Assembly: GCA_903858685.1 (NCBI GenBank)
Contig: CAIOJR010000236.1
Coordinates: 1-36,970 of the forward strand
Source: an uncultured Caulobacterales bacterium
GTDB lineage: Bacteria > Pseudomonadota > Alphaproteobacteria > Caulobacterales > Caulobacteraceae
Direction of reading: 5' to 3'
DNA length: 36,970 nt
Shown: positions 1 through 7,162 of the stretch, piece by piece
Position numbering within the stretch: position 1 is the stretch's first letter
How the letters are laid out: each line of letters starts with the position of its first letter
Made by a program: the position numbers and the translations under genes
Notes under the pieces: model-generated
Told to the model about the DNA's origin: nothing
The model's input: only the letters and a program-made list of their open reading frames with translations
Database searches by the model: none

Positions 1-1
1 G

Positions 2-508
2 ATCGAGCGGCTGGCCAAGGCGCTGGTCGAGCGCCCGGCCTTGGCGATGGAAATCCCGATGGCGCAAAATCCGGAGCTTGACGCCCCGGCTCTGGCCGAG
101 GCGGCCTATGGCGCGGCGCTGAACGCGGCGGCGCTGAAGGCTGCGCCAAAGGGAACCAAACCCGAAGCTGCGGTCGCGCTGTTCGCCACGGACCGCGGCC
201 GGCGAAAGGCGTTGGAATATCTCTATCGCCAGGAGATCGGCCAGAAGCCGGTTGCGCCAAAGCCTGAACTGGTCAAACCCGGCGAAACCGTCGACCCGGA
301 CAAGGCGGCCATAGGCTGGCTGGAAGCGCGACTCCGGCCCCGTTACAAGGCCTCCGACATCGCCCTGCAACGGCTGGGCGCGGCGCGGGCTCGTGCGGTG
401 GAGGCGGCCATGGTCAAGGCCGCCGGCATCGACCCCAAACGCCTGTTCGTCATTACCGCTCCGCCCGAGACGGGATCGCAGGTGGAGATGAACCTTCAGC
501 TCAGATGA
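2..508 (+). CDS. DUF748/AsmA-like protein, C-terminal part (partial)
   Basis: This open frame enters from the left edge, so only the last 168 or so residues are present and the true start lies outside the window. The run after the edge (IERLAKALVERPALAMEIP) and the ending with a predicted strand followed by LQLR resemble the C-terminal repeat of DUF748 proteins, large AsmA-like proteins of the inner membrane and periplasm. In this family the segment names a repeated barrel-like unit followed by a helical region rich in Ala and Arg (residues EARLRPRYKASDIALQRLGAARARAV). Family function is thought to be in envelope lipid or outer-membrane homeostasis, which is known only loosely. A TTG at 41 could be called as a start, but the frame is clearly open upstream of it. 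The assignment rests on recognised motifs and length is unknown. Confidence 0.75.
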   Translation: MERLAKALVERPALAMEIPMAQNPELDAPALAEAAYGAALNAAALKAAPKGTKPEAAVALFATDRGRRKALEYLYRQEIGQKPVAPKPELVKPGETVDPDKAAIGWLEARLRPRYKASDIALQRLGAARARAVEAAMVKAAGIDPKRLFVITAPPETGSQVEMNLQLR

Positions 509-522
509 GCTTTTCGCCATGT

Positions 523-543
523 GCTGGCGCGGGCGGCGCCAGC
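523..543 (+). terminator. Stem-loop after the DUF748-like gene
   Basis: A perfect 8-bp stem (GCTGGCGC paired with GCGCCAGC) with a 5-nt loop begins 14 nt after the stop codon. The position fits a transcription terminator, but no T-rich tract follows, so it may act only as a 3'-end stabiliser or a factor-dependent site. Confidence 0.35.
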
Positions 544-647
544 GCATCCGCCGCCGGGCGCCGCCGCTATCGGGCAACGGGGACGGATTTTTCCACCGGC
601 GTTGTGCTATGCTTTGTTGTCGTTAGAGTGAGAGTCAGGGGCGTCTG

Positions 648-1450
648 GTGACTTGGAAAATGATCTTGGGCGCGATGGCCGTCTCGGGCGCCCTGTGGTC
701 TGCGGCCAATGCGGCTGACCCTGCCGATCACGCGTCGCGGCCAATGCCGGGCGACAATCTGGCATTCATCCAGCCCACGGATGGGCTTGTGATTGATATT
801 GGGCCCGGCCTGAACCTTCATCCCGCCCATATTGGCGTCTCCACAATGGTTTTGGATCCGGTTCCGGTGATGGAGGTCCAGTGGGGACGAGACGTGCATG
901 TCAGTCTGGCGGACGGCGTTTCCTATGATCCGGTTCATCTGGGCCCGCTGTCGCTGGGCGCTATCGTGGAGCCGAAACAGGACTATGCAGCGACGCGATT
1001 GACCCGCGGCCTGTGAACGGCGGACCGAACGGAAGCCGGGGGGCTGGCGCGCCTGACGACAGCCTTTGGGGTTGCAGAGTTTCGCGCCCGGCAGTCACTG
1101 GACGGAGATGACACCAAATCAGCCGATCTGGCTTTCGATACGGCCTGGAACCAGACCTCGCGTCTTTCCATCGCTCTGGAGGCGCGGACCTCCTGGTCCA
1201 ATGAAGCGTTCGTGCTGCCGGGACGAAAAACCAAGAAACCCCGCACCCGACCGCCATCGCAAATTCTGCGGACATCTACTCCGTCGGCGCACAGGTCGCG
1301 GTGATCTATCGCCTCTCAAGGGACTGGTGGGTCAGCGGGCTGGTTGGAAAGGATGAGATTGTCCAGGCGCGGAAGGAAACGCTCTATCTCACAACACGCA
1401 GCGTGCCTCAGCTTGCGATCGTGATCACCCGCCGATTCCGGATCTTTTGA
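648..1450 (+). pseudogene. MipA/OmpV-family outer-membrane protein, degraded
   Basis: The first 122 codons from a GTG at 648 give a signal peptide ending near ANAADPAD and the MipA/OmpV-type segment with IGPGLNLHPAHIG, VPVMEVQWGRDVHVSL and GPLSLGAIVE. A TGA at 1014-1016 interrupts it. Reading on in the same frame continues the family pattern (LARLTTAFGVAEFRARQSL, then LSIALEARTSWSN) to about 1215. The expected C-terminus (SADIYSVGAQVAVIYRLSRD to RFRIF) is in another frame from about 1238 to the TGA at 1448, so one base was lost or gained near the A5 run at about 1215-1219. In intact relatives this is a beta-barrel protein of about 250-270 residues linked to the MltA peptidoglycan hydrolase. 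With a nonsense codon and a frameshift the gene is probably dead, unless both are sequencing errors. Confidence 0.8.
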
Positions 1451-1564
1451 AGGGCCGGGCTCCAGCCCCCTTCAGGGCAGGCCGTCCCCGGGGCTGGCAG
1501 GGCGCTGGCCATGGGCCGTCATCAGACGTCGCGGCCGCGCCGCCCCTGCTGAGGGGCGCAACCG

Positions 1565-2512
1565 TCAGAGGGCGGGGTCGACACGATGCGCATAGGTCGC
1601 ATCGAAGCGCGCCTTGACGTAGTCAGCCGCGAGTATGGGCAGGTACTTGCTCGCGCCGAAACCCTCGATCGTCGAAACCAGCGCGTCTGGATTGGGGTCA
1701 AGGAAGAACGGAATTGAATATCGCTCCCGGTCTGGCGGCGCCACCCGATGGGGGGTGGAAACGTAGGCGTCATTGGTCCAGCGCATCAAGCAGTCGCCGA
1801 TATTGCAGGTGAAGGCGTAGGGAATGCTGGGCGCATCGACCCATATTCCGCTGCGGGTCTTCAGCTGAAGTCCCGCCACGCTGTCTGTCGCCAGAAGGGT
1901 CAGGTTGCCATAATCGGTGTGCTCGCCCGCGCCCCACTGGCCGGGCGCGGCGCTGGCCCGGCTGGCCGGGTAGCGCAACAGGCGCAGCACCGCCATCGGC
2001 GTGTTCAGCTTGTCTTCGAAGAAGTTTTCGGCAAGCCCGAGGTCGAGCGCAAACCCGCGGTGGATTAATTGCCCCAGATCCAGACATGCGGCGAAATAGT
2101 TGAGCAGCGGCTCACGCCAGTCTGGCAGGTCGGGCCAGAGGTTTGGACCTCGGCACTCAAGCTCCGCCAGGACCTGAGGGTGGTCCGCTGGCAGTTCCAG
2201 TCCGATATTGAAGGACTCGTTGATGTCAGGGGGGGAGTCTGCGTCGAGGTGTTCGCTTCCAAGGTCCCCGTAGCCGTTGTTGCTGCGCGACAATTTGAGC
2301 GACAGCGCCTGTTTCTCGGCCATCGGCAGGGCGAAAAAGCGCTTCGCGGCTGCAAATACGCTATCCATCAGCACATGATCCACCCCATGGCCGGTGGCAT
2401 AGAAAAACCCGGTATTTCGACAAGCTTGGTGAAGCTGTGCGGCGACCGCCAGACGATCGGACATGAGGTCGGATCTGAGACCGGAAACGTCGATCATGGG
2501 AATGTCTGTCAC
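1565..2512 (-). CDS. Isopenicillin N synthase-like 2OG-Fe(II) oxygenase
   Basis: A complete 315-residue non-heme iron, 2-oxoglutarate-dependent oxygenase. The N-terminal DIOX_N region begins at IPMIDVSGL and includes the typical GFFYATGHGV segment. The C-terminal double-stranded beta-helix holds the iron ligands His198 and Asp200 (GEHTDYGNLTLL) and His255 (STPHRV), plus Arg264 in RYSIPFF, which in this family binds the 2OG carboxylate. I chose the GTG at 2512, which gives MTDIPMIDV, because GGAG lies 6 nt upstream. The ATG at 2497 is the alternative, and the frame stays open far upstream without a family match. The substrate cannot be read from sequence. It is divergent from the SDR-thiolase gene row, so a role in the same catabolic pathway is possible but inferred. 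Soluble and cytoplasmic. Confidence 0.9.
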   Translation of the reverse strand: MTDIPMIDVSGLRSDLMSDRLAVAAQLHQACRNTGFFYATGHGVDHVLMDSVFAAAKRFFALPMAEKQALSLKLSRSNNGYGDLGSEHLDADSPPDINESFNIGLELPADHPQVLAELECRGPNLWPDLPDWREPLLNYFAACLDLGQLIHRGFALDLGLAENFFEDKLNTPMAVLRLLRYPASRASAAPGQWGAGEHTDYGNLTLLATDSVAGLQLKTRSGIWVDAPSIPYAFTCNIGDCLMRWTNDAYVSTPHRVAPPDRERYSIPFFLDPNPDALVSTIEGFGASKYLPILAADYVKARFDATYAHRVDPAL

Positions 2513-2820
2513 GGCCGGCTCCGATATGCAGCATGACTTCCTAGCTTGGCCGTGACGTCGTGCAAGAAGGAACTTGCGACCGGATGCGCATCTTCTGGCG
2601 CCATGCCGGTATTTTTGTCGGCCCGTTGAAAAAATCGCCACGTCATTTTGCATGCCTGAAGTGGCGTGACGCCTTTGCGTGACAGGGGCGCTTTGTGGCC
2701 TGTGCGACGAGGTTTTGGTCCTGTCCAGAGATTGACCCTGGTCGTTCACGTGGGTCGTGATTTGGTGTTCAGCCTGAGCGCGCCAATATTCGAAATATTC
2801 GTCGGGCTTGTTTGAAATAT

Positions 2821-2840
2821 AGACGCCCAACCTGGCGTCT
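2821..2840. promoter_or_regulatory. Perfect 7-bp inverted repeat
   Basis: AGACGCC and GGCGTCT are exact complements separated by 6 nt, in the AT-rich part of the divergent gap, about 130 bp upstream of the SDR start. It could be a regulator binding site for one or both divergent genes or an RNA hairpin. No adjacent regulator gene identifies the ligand, and a chance repeat is not excluded. Confidence 0.4.
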
Positions 2841-2902
2841 TCAGTGATGATGAGCCCTGTTATGTGGAATTTTTGTTGTAAACCCACATGGGAGGAATAG
2901 GT

Positions 2903-2965
2903 TTGAGCGGCGTATCAAGGCGAGCCGAGAATGAATCTCGCCACGCGCGGGCGAACAAGGCGTGA
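2903..2965 (+). CDS. Possible 20-residue leader peptide before the SDR gene
   Basis: A TTG at 2903 has a near-perfect Shine-Dalgarno sequence (GGGAGGA, 2890-2896) with 6 nt spacing and opens a 20-codon frame rich in Arg and Ala. It stops at TGA 2963-2965, only 7 nt before the ATG of the SDR gene. The SDR ATG itself has only a weak AGG just upstream, so translation of this short frame could feed ribosomes to it. It may also simply be a stray ribosome site; there is no homology support. Confidence 0.25.
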   Translation: MSGVSRRAENESRHARANKA

Positions 2966-2972
2966 TTGCAGG

Positions 2973-3731
2973 ATGAAAATCTCGGACAGTGTCGCTCTGG
3001 TCACCGGTGGCAATCGGGGCATAGGGGAGGCGTTTGTTCGTGCGCTGCTCGCTGGCGGCGCGCGACGGGTCTATGTGGGCTCGCGCGATGTGGCGAACGC
3101 CAGACATCTCGTGGATGAGGCGCCTGACCGGGTCGTGGCGATCCCGCTGGATGTCACCCATCCGCAGGATGTGGAGCAGGCCGCCGCAAATTGTCCTGAC
3201 GTCAGCATATTGATCAATAATGCCGGCGCCTTCTGCATGCAGACCTTGCTTCGCGCGCCGGACATGACCAGCGCGCGCATGGAAATGGAGATCAACTATT
3301 TCGCGCCGCTGGCCATGTGCCGCGCCTTTGCGCCGATCCTGGGGCGAAATCCACAAAGCGCGATCGCCAATGTGCTGTCGTCCGGCGGCGTGGTCGCGGT
3401 TCCGGGGATGGGCGGATACAGCCCCTCCAAATTCGCCGCCCGCGCCATGACCACCTGCATTCGGGCGGAACTGGCTCCACAGGGGACAAGCGTCACGGCG
3501 CTGATCGTGGGCTCGGTGGACACCCGGATGGCCAGCCATGTCGAGGGTTTCAAGGAGGCGCCAGCCACCATCGCCAAGGCGGGTCTGAAGGCGATCGAGC
3601 GCGGCATTGACGAGATGGATACCGACTCCATGGCCATCGAGGTTCGCGCCAGTCTTGCGCGGGATCCGAAGGCCCAGGAGTTGATGATGCGGCGGTCCTT
3701 GTCCACGGATCGGGTCAGCACCGGTCGGTGA
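2973..3731 (+). CDS. SDR-family NAD(P)-dependent oxidoreductase
   Basis: A 252-residue classical short-chain dehydrogenase/reductase. The cofactor loop TGGNRGIG is at residues 11-18, the NNAGA motif at 82-86, and the catalytic Ser (about 136-137), Tyr149 and Lys153 lie in the run from LSSGG to YSPSK. The C-terminal part after VGSVDTRM is long and has no recognised extra domain. The start was set at ATG 2973 (MKISDSVALVTGG) because SDRs begin just before the first strand; an ATG at 2931 in frame would add 14 residues with no family match. It is the first gene of the same-strand row up to the carotenoid oxygenase. It probably oxidises or reduces a hydroxyl or keto intermediate in that pathway, but the substrate is unknown. 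Confidence 0.9.
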   Translation: MKISDSVALVTGGNRGIGEAFVRALLAGGARRVYVGSRDVANARHLVDEAPDRVVAIPLDVTHPQDVEQAAANCPDVSILINNAGAFCMQTLLRAPDMTSARMEMEINYFAPLAMCRAFAPILGRNPQSAIANVLSSGGVVAVPGMGGYSPSKFAARAMTTCIRAELAPQGTSVTALIVGSVDTRMASHVEGFKEAPATIAKAGLKAIERGIDEMDTDSMAIEVRASLARDPKAQELMMRRSLSTDRVSTGR

Positions 3732-3779
3732 GGTCTGCCTGACGACGCCGAACAAGGGCGATGGCTTCTGGAGGACACC

Positions 3780-4166
3780 ATGACAGAACAGGAAATCCTG
3801 GACTTTGCCGAAAAATTTGTCGGCGCTATCCAGTCCGGCGATGTGGATAAGGTCCGCGCCTGCTATGCGCCGGACGCCAAGCTTTGGCATAATACGGACA
3901 ATGTCGAGCAGACCGTGGCGCAGAACATGAAGGTGCTCGACTGGTTCATACAGAAACTTCCAGACCGCAAATATCGCGTTCTTCGACGCGAAGCCCTGAG
4001 GGACGGCTTTGTGCAACAGCATGTGCTGGAGGCGACCTTGCCCGATGGCGCGCGGTGGACGATGTCAGCCTGTGTCGTGGTGAAGATGGAAAACGGGGTC
4101 ATCACCCGACTAGATGAATATATCGACTCTGCAGAGGCCAAGGCCCTGCAGGTCCTTGGTCGATAA
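3780..4166 (+). CDS. SnoaL/NTF2-like protein
   Basis: A 128-residue protein of the NTF2-like fold, SnoaL-like type. It has the usual layout: a helical start (EILDFAEKFVGAIQSGDVDKV), then CYAPDAKLWHN, then strands ending in VITRLDEYID, which corresponds to the typical G-x-I-x-R-x-x-EY/F-x-D end of this fold. Members include ketosteroid isomerases, polyketide cyclases and dehydratases; the catalytic role here cannot be read off. A GGAGG site lies a few bases before ATG 3780. The gene is 48 nt after the SDR and 138 nt before the thiolase, so it is likely part of the same pathway, perhaps as an isomerase or hydratase. That role is inference. Confidence 0.85.
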   Translation: MTEQEILDFAEKFVGAIQSGDVDKVRACYAPDAKLWHNTDNVEQTVAQNMKVLDWFIQKLPDRKYRVLRREALRDGFVQQHVLEATLPDGARWTMSACVVVKMENGVITRLDEYIDSAEAKALQVLGR

Positions 4167-4304
4167 GCGTTTCTGCGGCGACACGGCTGAAAAGCGAGGC
4201 GTCGGGCGTCCGCTTCCCTAAAAGCACTGACGCGTATAGCATCGCCCACAATGCCGGGCTCCGAATAGACGCCTGGCGGCAAAAAACGTCCCCGGGGGGA
4301 TCTG

Positions 4305-5525
4305 ATGACCTATATTCTGGGAGGGTGGCAGACCGATTTCGCCGCTAACTGGACCCGTCAGGGCATGGAAATGGCCGACGCCTTTGCGCAGGTTGTGCGT
4401 CACGGTCTGGACGCAACGGGGCTGGAGCCGAAAGACATAGACTGCGGCCATGTGGGCAATTTTGTCGGCGATCTGTTTGCCGGACAGGGGCTGCTCGGCG
4501 GGTTCTTCGGACTGGTGCACCCTGATTTTGACGGCATGCCCACCGCTCGACATGAGGCAGCCTGTGCGTCTGGCAGCGTCGCTATCCTGGCGGCGGCGGC
4601 GGAGATCGAGGCTGGGCGTTATGACCTGGCCTGCGTCGTGGGCATTGAGCAGATGCGCAATGTGTCCGGCCATCAGGCGGCGCAAAATCTGGCGGCGGCG
4701 GCCTGGGCGGGTCATGAATATCTGGACTCGCAGTTCGCCTGGCCGCGCGCATTCTCTGATCTGGCTGACGAATACGACAGGCGCTACGGGTTGAAGCCCG
4801 AGCATGTGCTGCGGATTTCAGAAATCAATTTCGCCAATGGCAGGCGCAATCCCAACGCCCAGACACGGCAATGGGCCTTCAACGACAAGAGCTTCACCCT
4901 CGATGACGACGCCAATCCCGTGATCGAGGGGCGCACGCGAAAGCAGGACTGCGGTCAGGTGACCGACGGCGCGGCGGTGATCTTCCTGGCCTCACCGCGC
5001 AGGGCGGCTGAATATGCTCAGGCGCGCGGGCTCAGTCTGGACACCCTGGCGCGGATCAAAGGCTGGGGGCATCGCTCAGCGCCCATTCCCTATGCCGACA
5101 AGATCCGAAACAGCCAGGGCCAGAGCTACGTGTTTCCCCAGGTCCGCCGCGCCATTGAAGACGCCCATCGCCGCGCCGGGATTACGGATCTCAGCCAGAT
5201 TCATGCGGTAGAAACCCACGACTGCTTCGCCATGACCGAATATATGGCGATTGACCATCTGGGGCTGACAGCGCCGGGCGAGTCCTGGAAGGCGATCGAA
5301 AGCGGCGCCATCGAGATGGGGGGCGCCTTGCCGATCAATCCGTCCGGGGGGCTGATCGGACTTGGCCATCCTGTCGGCGCCACAGGCGTTCGCATGGCGC
5401 TGGACGCCTGCAAACAGGTGACAGGTCAGGCGGGGGATTATCAGGTCGACGGCGCCAAGCTCTGCCAGACCCTCAATATCGGCGGATCGACCACCACGAC
5501 GGTCAGCCTCGTGATCGGCGTCTGA
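4305..5525 (+). CDS. Thiolase family protein (SCP-x-like acetyl-CoA acyltransferase)
   Basis: A 406-residue protein of full thiolase length. The nucleophilic cysteine region is HEAACASGS (Cys87). The HDCF motif (His305-Asp-Cys307), typical of SCP-2/SCP-x thiolases, and GLGHPVGATG (His355) follow. The C-terminal segment is LNIGGSTTTT with no CxG cysteine, again as in the SCP-x type and not in FadA/PhaA. Members cleave 3-ketoacyl-CoAs with bulky or branched chains such as sterol side chains or terpenoids. In many bacteria a DUF35/OB-fold partner is encoded beside this type of thiolase; none is seen here. ATG 4305 follows a GGGGGGA site, and the next gene starts 17 nt after its stop, so those two are probably co-transcribed. 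Confidence 0.92.
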   Translation: MTYILGGWQTDFAANWTRQGMEMADAFAQVVRHGLDATGLEPKDIDCGHVGNFVGDLFAGQGLLGGFFGLVHPDFDGMPTARHEAACASGSVAILAAAAEIEAGRYDLACVVGIEQMRNVSGHQAAQNLAAAAWAGHEYLDSQFAWPRAFSDLADEYDRRYGLKPEHVLRISEINFANGRRNPNAQTRQWAFNDKSFTLDDDANPVIEGRTRKQDCGQVTDGAAVIFLASPRRAAEYAQARGLSLDTLARIKGWGHRSAPIPYADKIRNSQGQSYVFPQVRRAIEDAHRRAGITDLSQIHAVETHDCFAMTEYMAIDHLGLTAPGESWKAIESGAIEMGGALPINPSGGLIGLGHPVGATGVRMALDACKQVTGQAGDYQVDGAKLCQTLNIGGSTTTTVSLVIGV

Positions 5526-5541
5526 AGAGGAGTAGGGCGCG

Positions 5542-5985
5542 GTGACTGCACGGATCGACATTTTCCTGGCCATCATCGACGCCTGGAAGCGCAAGGATAT
5601 TGACGCTGTTCTGAGCCATATGGCCGACGACATTGTCTGGCATTTCGCCGCCGGTGCAGAGCCGCCGCTGGTGGGGCGGGCTCAGGCGCGCAAGTTCCTG
5701 AACCGCTTTGGCGCGGAACTGGCCGAAGTGCGCTGGCGCGTCTTTCATCATGCCGAGTCGGGTGATCGTCTATTTGTCGAGGGTGTGGACGAGTATGTGA
5801 CGCTTCAGGGGGTGACCGTCATTGCGCCCTATGCCGGCGTGCTGGAGTTTTCCGGTGCTCTGGTCACGGGTTGGCGCGACTATGTCGATGTAGGCGTGAT
5901 GGCGGCTCAGAGGCACGGCGCGCCATTGACGCATCAGGTCCAACTGTTGGCGGACAGGACGGCGGTCACATCGGCATCCGCCTGA
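5542..5985 (+). CDS. Limonene-1,2-epoxide hydrolase-like protein
   Basis: A 147-residue NTF2-fold protein of the limonene-epoxide-hydrolase type. The end of the fold reads LVTGWRDYVDVGVM (residues 107-120), matching the WRDYFD element with the second catalytic Asp. The first catalytic element in characterised enzymes is Arg-x-Asp; here the equivalent run is EGVDEYV (80-86), so the Asp (83) is kept but Arg appears replaced by Gly81. It may therefore bind rather than hydrolyse an epoxide, or use another residue. GTG 5542 is chosen because of the GAGGAG site 10 nt upstream and because it lies 16 nt after the thiolase. It is the second NTF2-fold gene flanking the thiolase. Confidence 0.8.
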   Translation: MTARIDIFLAIIDAWKRKDIDAVLSHMADDIVWHFAAGAEPPLVGRAQARKFLNRFGAELAEVRWRVFHHAESGDRLFVEGVDEYVTLQGVTVIAPYAGVLEFSGALVTGWRDYVDVGVMAAQRHGAPLTHQVQLLADRTAVTSASA

Positions 5986-6084
5986 CGCCTTCCTGATCTT
6001 GTGAACGGCCAAGGCGGCCTGGCTCTAAAGGGAATGAACTGGCGACTGGGCCGTGTTGATAATCGAAAAGGGGAGCGAGTTCAT

Positions 6085-6144
6085 ATGGATTGTGATCGGC
6101 GACAGATGATCGATACAGCCAGCCTGTCGGGCGCCGCCCGATGA
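6085..6144 (+). CDS. 19-codon leader peptide coupled to the DUF1295 gene
   Basis: ATG 6085 is preceded by GGGGAG at about 6070-6075 (9 nt spacing) and opens a 19-codon frame (MDCDRRQMIDTASLSGAAR). Its TGA at 6142-6144 overlaps the ATG of the downstream DUF1295 gene (ATGA). That ATG has no Shine-Dalgarno of its own and forms the closing base of a 6-bp stem (TCGGGC, 6127-6132, with GCCCGA, 6136-6141). Together this fits a translated leader that delivers ribosomes to, and opens, the next start. The geometry is seen directly; the function is inferred. An alternative is that it is a chance frame. Confidence 0.45.
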   Translation: MDCDRRQMIDTASLSGAAR

Positions 6145-6953
6145 CGCTTCTTCTTGTCATGGGCGCCAATGCCCTGGTCTGTGTTGGCCTGTTCACGGCG
6201 CTTTGGCTTTTTTGCCTGCGCATCAGGGACGTCACCATGGTCGACAGCTTTTGGGCGCTAGGCATGGTGATGCTGGCCGGCTCCAGCTTTTTGTTCACCG
6301 GCGCCGCCACGCCGCACAAGCTGGCTCTGTTGGGTCTGTGCGGCCTTTGGGGACTGAGGCTTGGCGGCTATCTGCTCTGGCGGTGGAGAGATCATGGGCC
6401 GGATCGCCGATATGTGCGGATGATGGCCAAGGCCGAGGCGCAGAAGGGCTGGGGGTTTGCGCAGGCGACACTGAGGCTTGTCTTTGCGACACAGGCGCCA
6501 TTGCTGTTCATCGTCTGCCTGCCGGTTCAGCTTGGCCAGATTGGCGGCAGCGACAGGCCGCTCGGTCCGGTGGCGGTGGCGGGCGTGGCGCTGGCGCTGT
6601 TCGGCGTCGCGTTTGAGTCGGTTGGCGACCTGCAACTGACGCTGTTTCGCAAACAGCCGGCCAATGCCGGCAAGGTGCTGAGCACTGGCCTGTGGCGCTT
6701 TACCCGCCATCCCAACTATTTCGGAGACGCCTGCACCTGGTGGGGATTGTTCCTGATCGCGGCTGAAGCGCCCTTTGGCCTGTGGGCGCTTCCGGGTCCG
6801 ATCCTTTTGACCTGGACCCTGATGAGGTGGAGCGGAGCGCCCACTCTGGAATATCGGTTGCGCAAGACCCGGCCGGACTATCTCCGCTATATTGAGACGA
6901 CTTCCGGCTTTGTTCCCTGGTTTCCCAAAAAGGCGCAGGACGAGGGCGTCTAG
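6141..6953 (+). CDS. DUF1295 membrane protein (steroid 5-alpha-reductase-like fold)
   Basis: A 270-residue integral inner-membrane protein with several hydrophobic segments from residue 3 onwards. It matches DUF1295: early TMVDSFWALG, then the strongly conserved stretch LWRFTRHPNYFGDACTWWG, and the end YLRYIETTSGFVPWFPKK. This family shares the fold of the C-terminal domain of steroid 5-alpha-reductases and isoprenylcysteine methyltransferases; enzymatic activity is mostly unproven. In this neighbourhood a reductase acting on an unsaturated terpenoid or steroid is an attractive guess, but only a guess. The start ATG has no ribosome site of its own and overlaps the stop of a short upstream frame. 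An in-frame ATG at 6159 is the alternative. Confidence 0.9.
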   Translation: MTLLLVMGANALVCVGLFTALWLFCLRIRDVTMVDSFWALGMVMLAGSSFLFTGAATPHKLALLGLCGLWGLRLGGYLLWRWRDHGPDRRYVRMMAKAEAQKGWGFAQATLRLVFATQAPLLFIVCLPVQLGQIGGSDRPLGPVAVAGVALALFGVAFESVGDLQLTLFRKQPANAGKVLSTGLWRFTRHPNYFGDACTWWGLFLIAAEAPFGLWALPGPILLTWTLMRWSGAPTLEYRLRKTRPDYLRYIETTSGFVPWFPKKAQDEGV

Positions 6954-7123
6954 CGGTCGTTTCGAGGATGTTTGTCCACCCGCCGCCCGGGTGCGGACAT
7001 GTCTGACCCCTCCTCAGGCGAGCATTGGGGAGCCGGGACCGAGCCGTCATTCGAGCGCTTTGGCAAGCAGCCTGGCCCGGCGAATTCTCGCTTGGTGTTC
7101 GCCCATCGAGGAGAGAAAAGACT

Positions 7124-7162
7124 GTGACAGGCGGATCAACCGCCCAGGGGAGGCTTGCGTGA
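7124..7162 (+). CDS. 12-codon leader peptide coupled to the SDR gene
   Basis: GTG 7124 follows a GAGGAGAG site (7108-7115) and gives the frame MTGGSTAQGRLA. Its TGA at 7160-7162 overlaps the GTG start of the next SDR gene (GTGA). The ribosome site of that SDR (AGGGGAGG) lies inside this frame. It is the second such arrangement within about 1 kb, after the frame at 6085, which makes translational coupling worth testing. Very short, so confidence is limited. Confidence 0.35.
   Translation: MTGGSTAQGRLA

Larger units (their letters stand above)
2513..2972. other. Divergent intergenic region with AT-rich inverted repeats
   Basis: A 460-bp gap between the divergent 2OG oxygenase and SDR genes. 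It is more AT-rich than its surroundings from about 2760 to 2890, which is where promoters for both directions would be expected. It holds an AATATT-CGA-AATATT repeat (2785-2799), the AGACGCC stem-loop described separately and a strong GGGAGGA site at 2890-2896. No longer conserved gene is recognised here. Confidence 0.5.

Noticed and set aside
1542-1557. GCCCCT/AGGGGC hairpin between the MipA remnant and the 2OG oxygenase gene as a terminator
   Set aside because: The stem is only 6 bp with a GCTG loop, and no T-run follows in either direction. It is left unannotated.
2808-2821. The 14-mer TTGTTTGAAATATA shared with 15944-15957
   Set aside because: A 14-base match between two AT-rich promoter-like stretches in 37 kb is near chance expectation, so it is not reported as a repeat family or shared promoter.
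2841-4022. A 393-codon minus-strand frame opposite the SDR and SnoaL-like genes
   Set aside because: Composition is Arg/His/Gly-rich with no motif, and both opposite genes are well supported.
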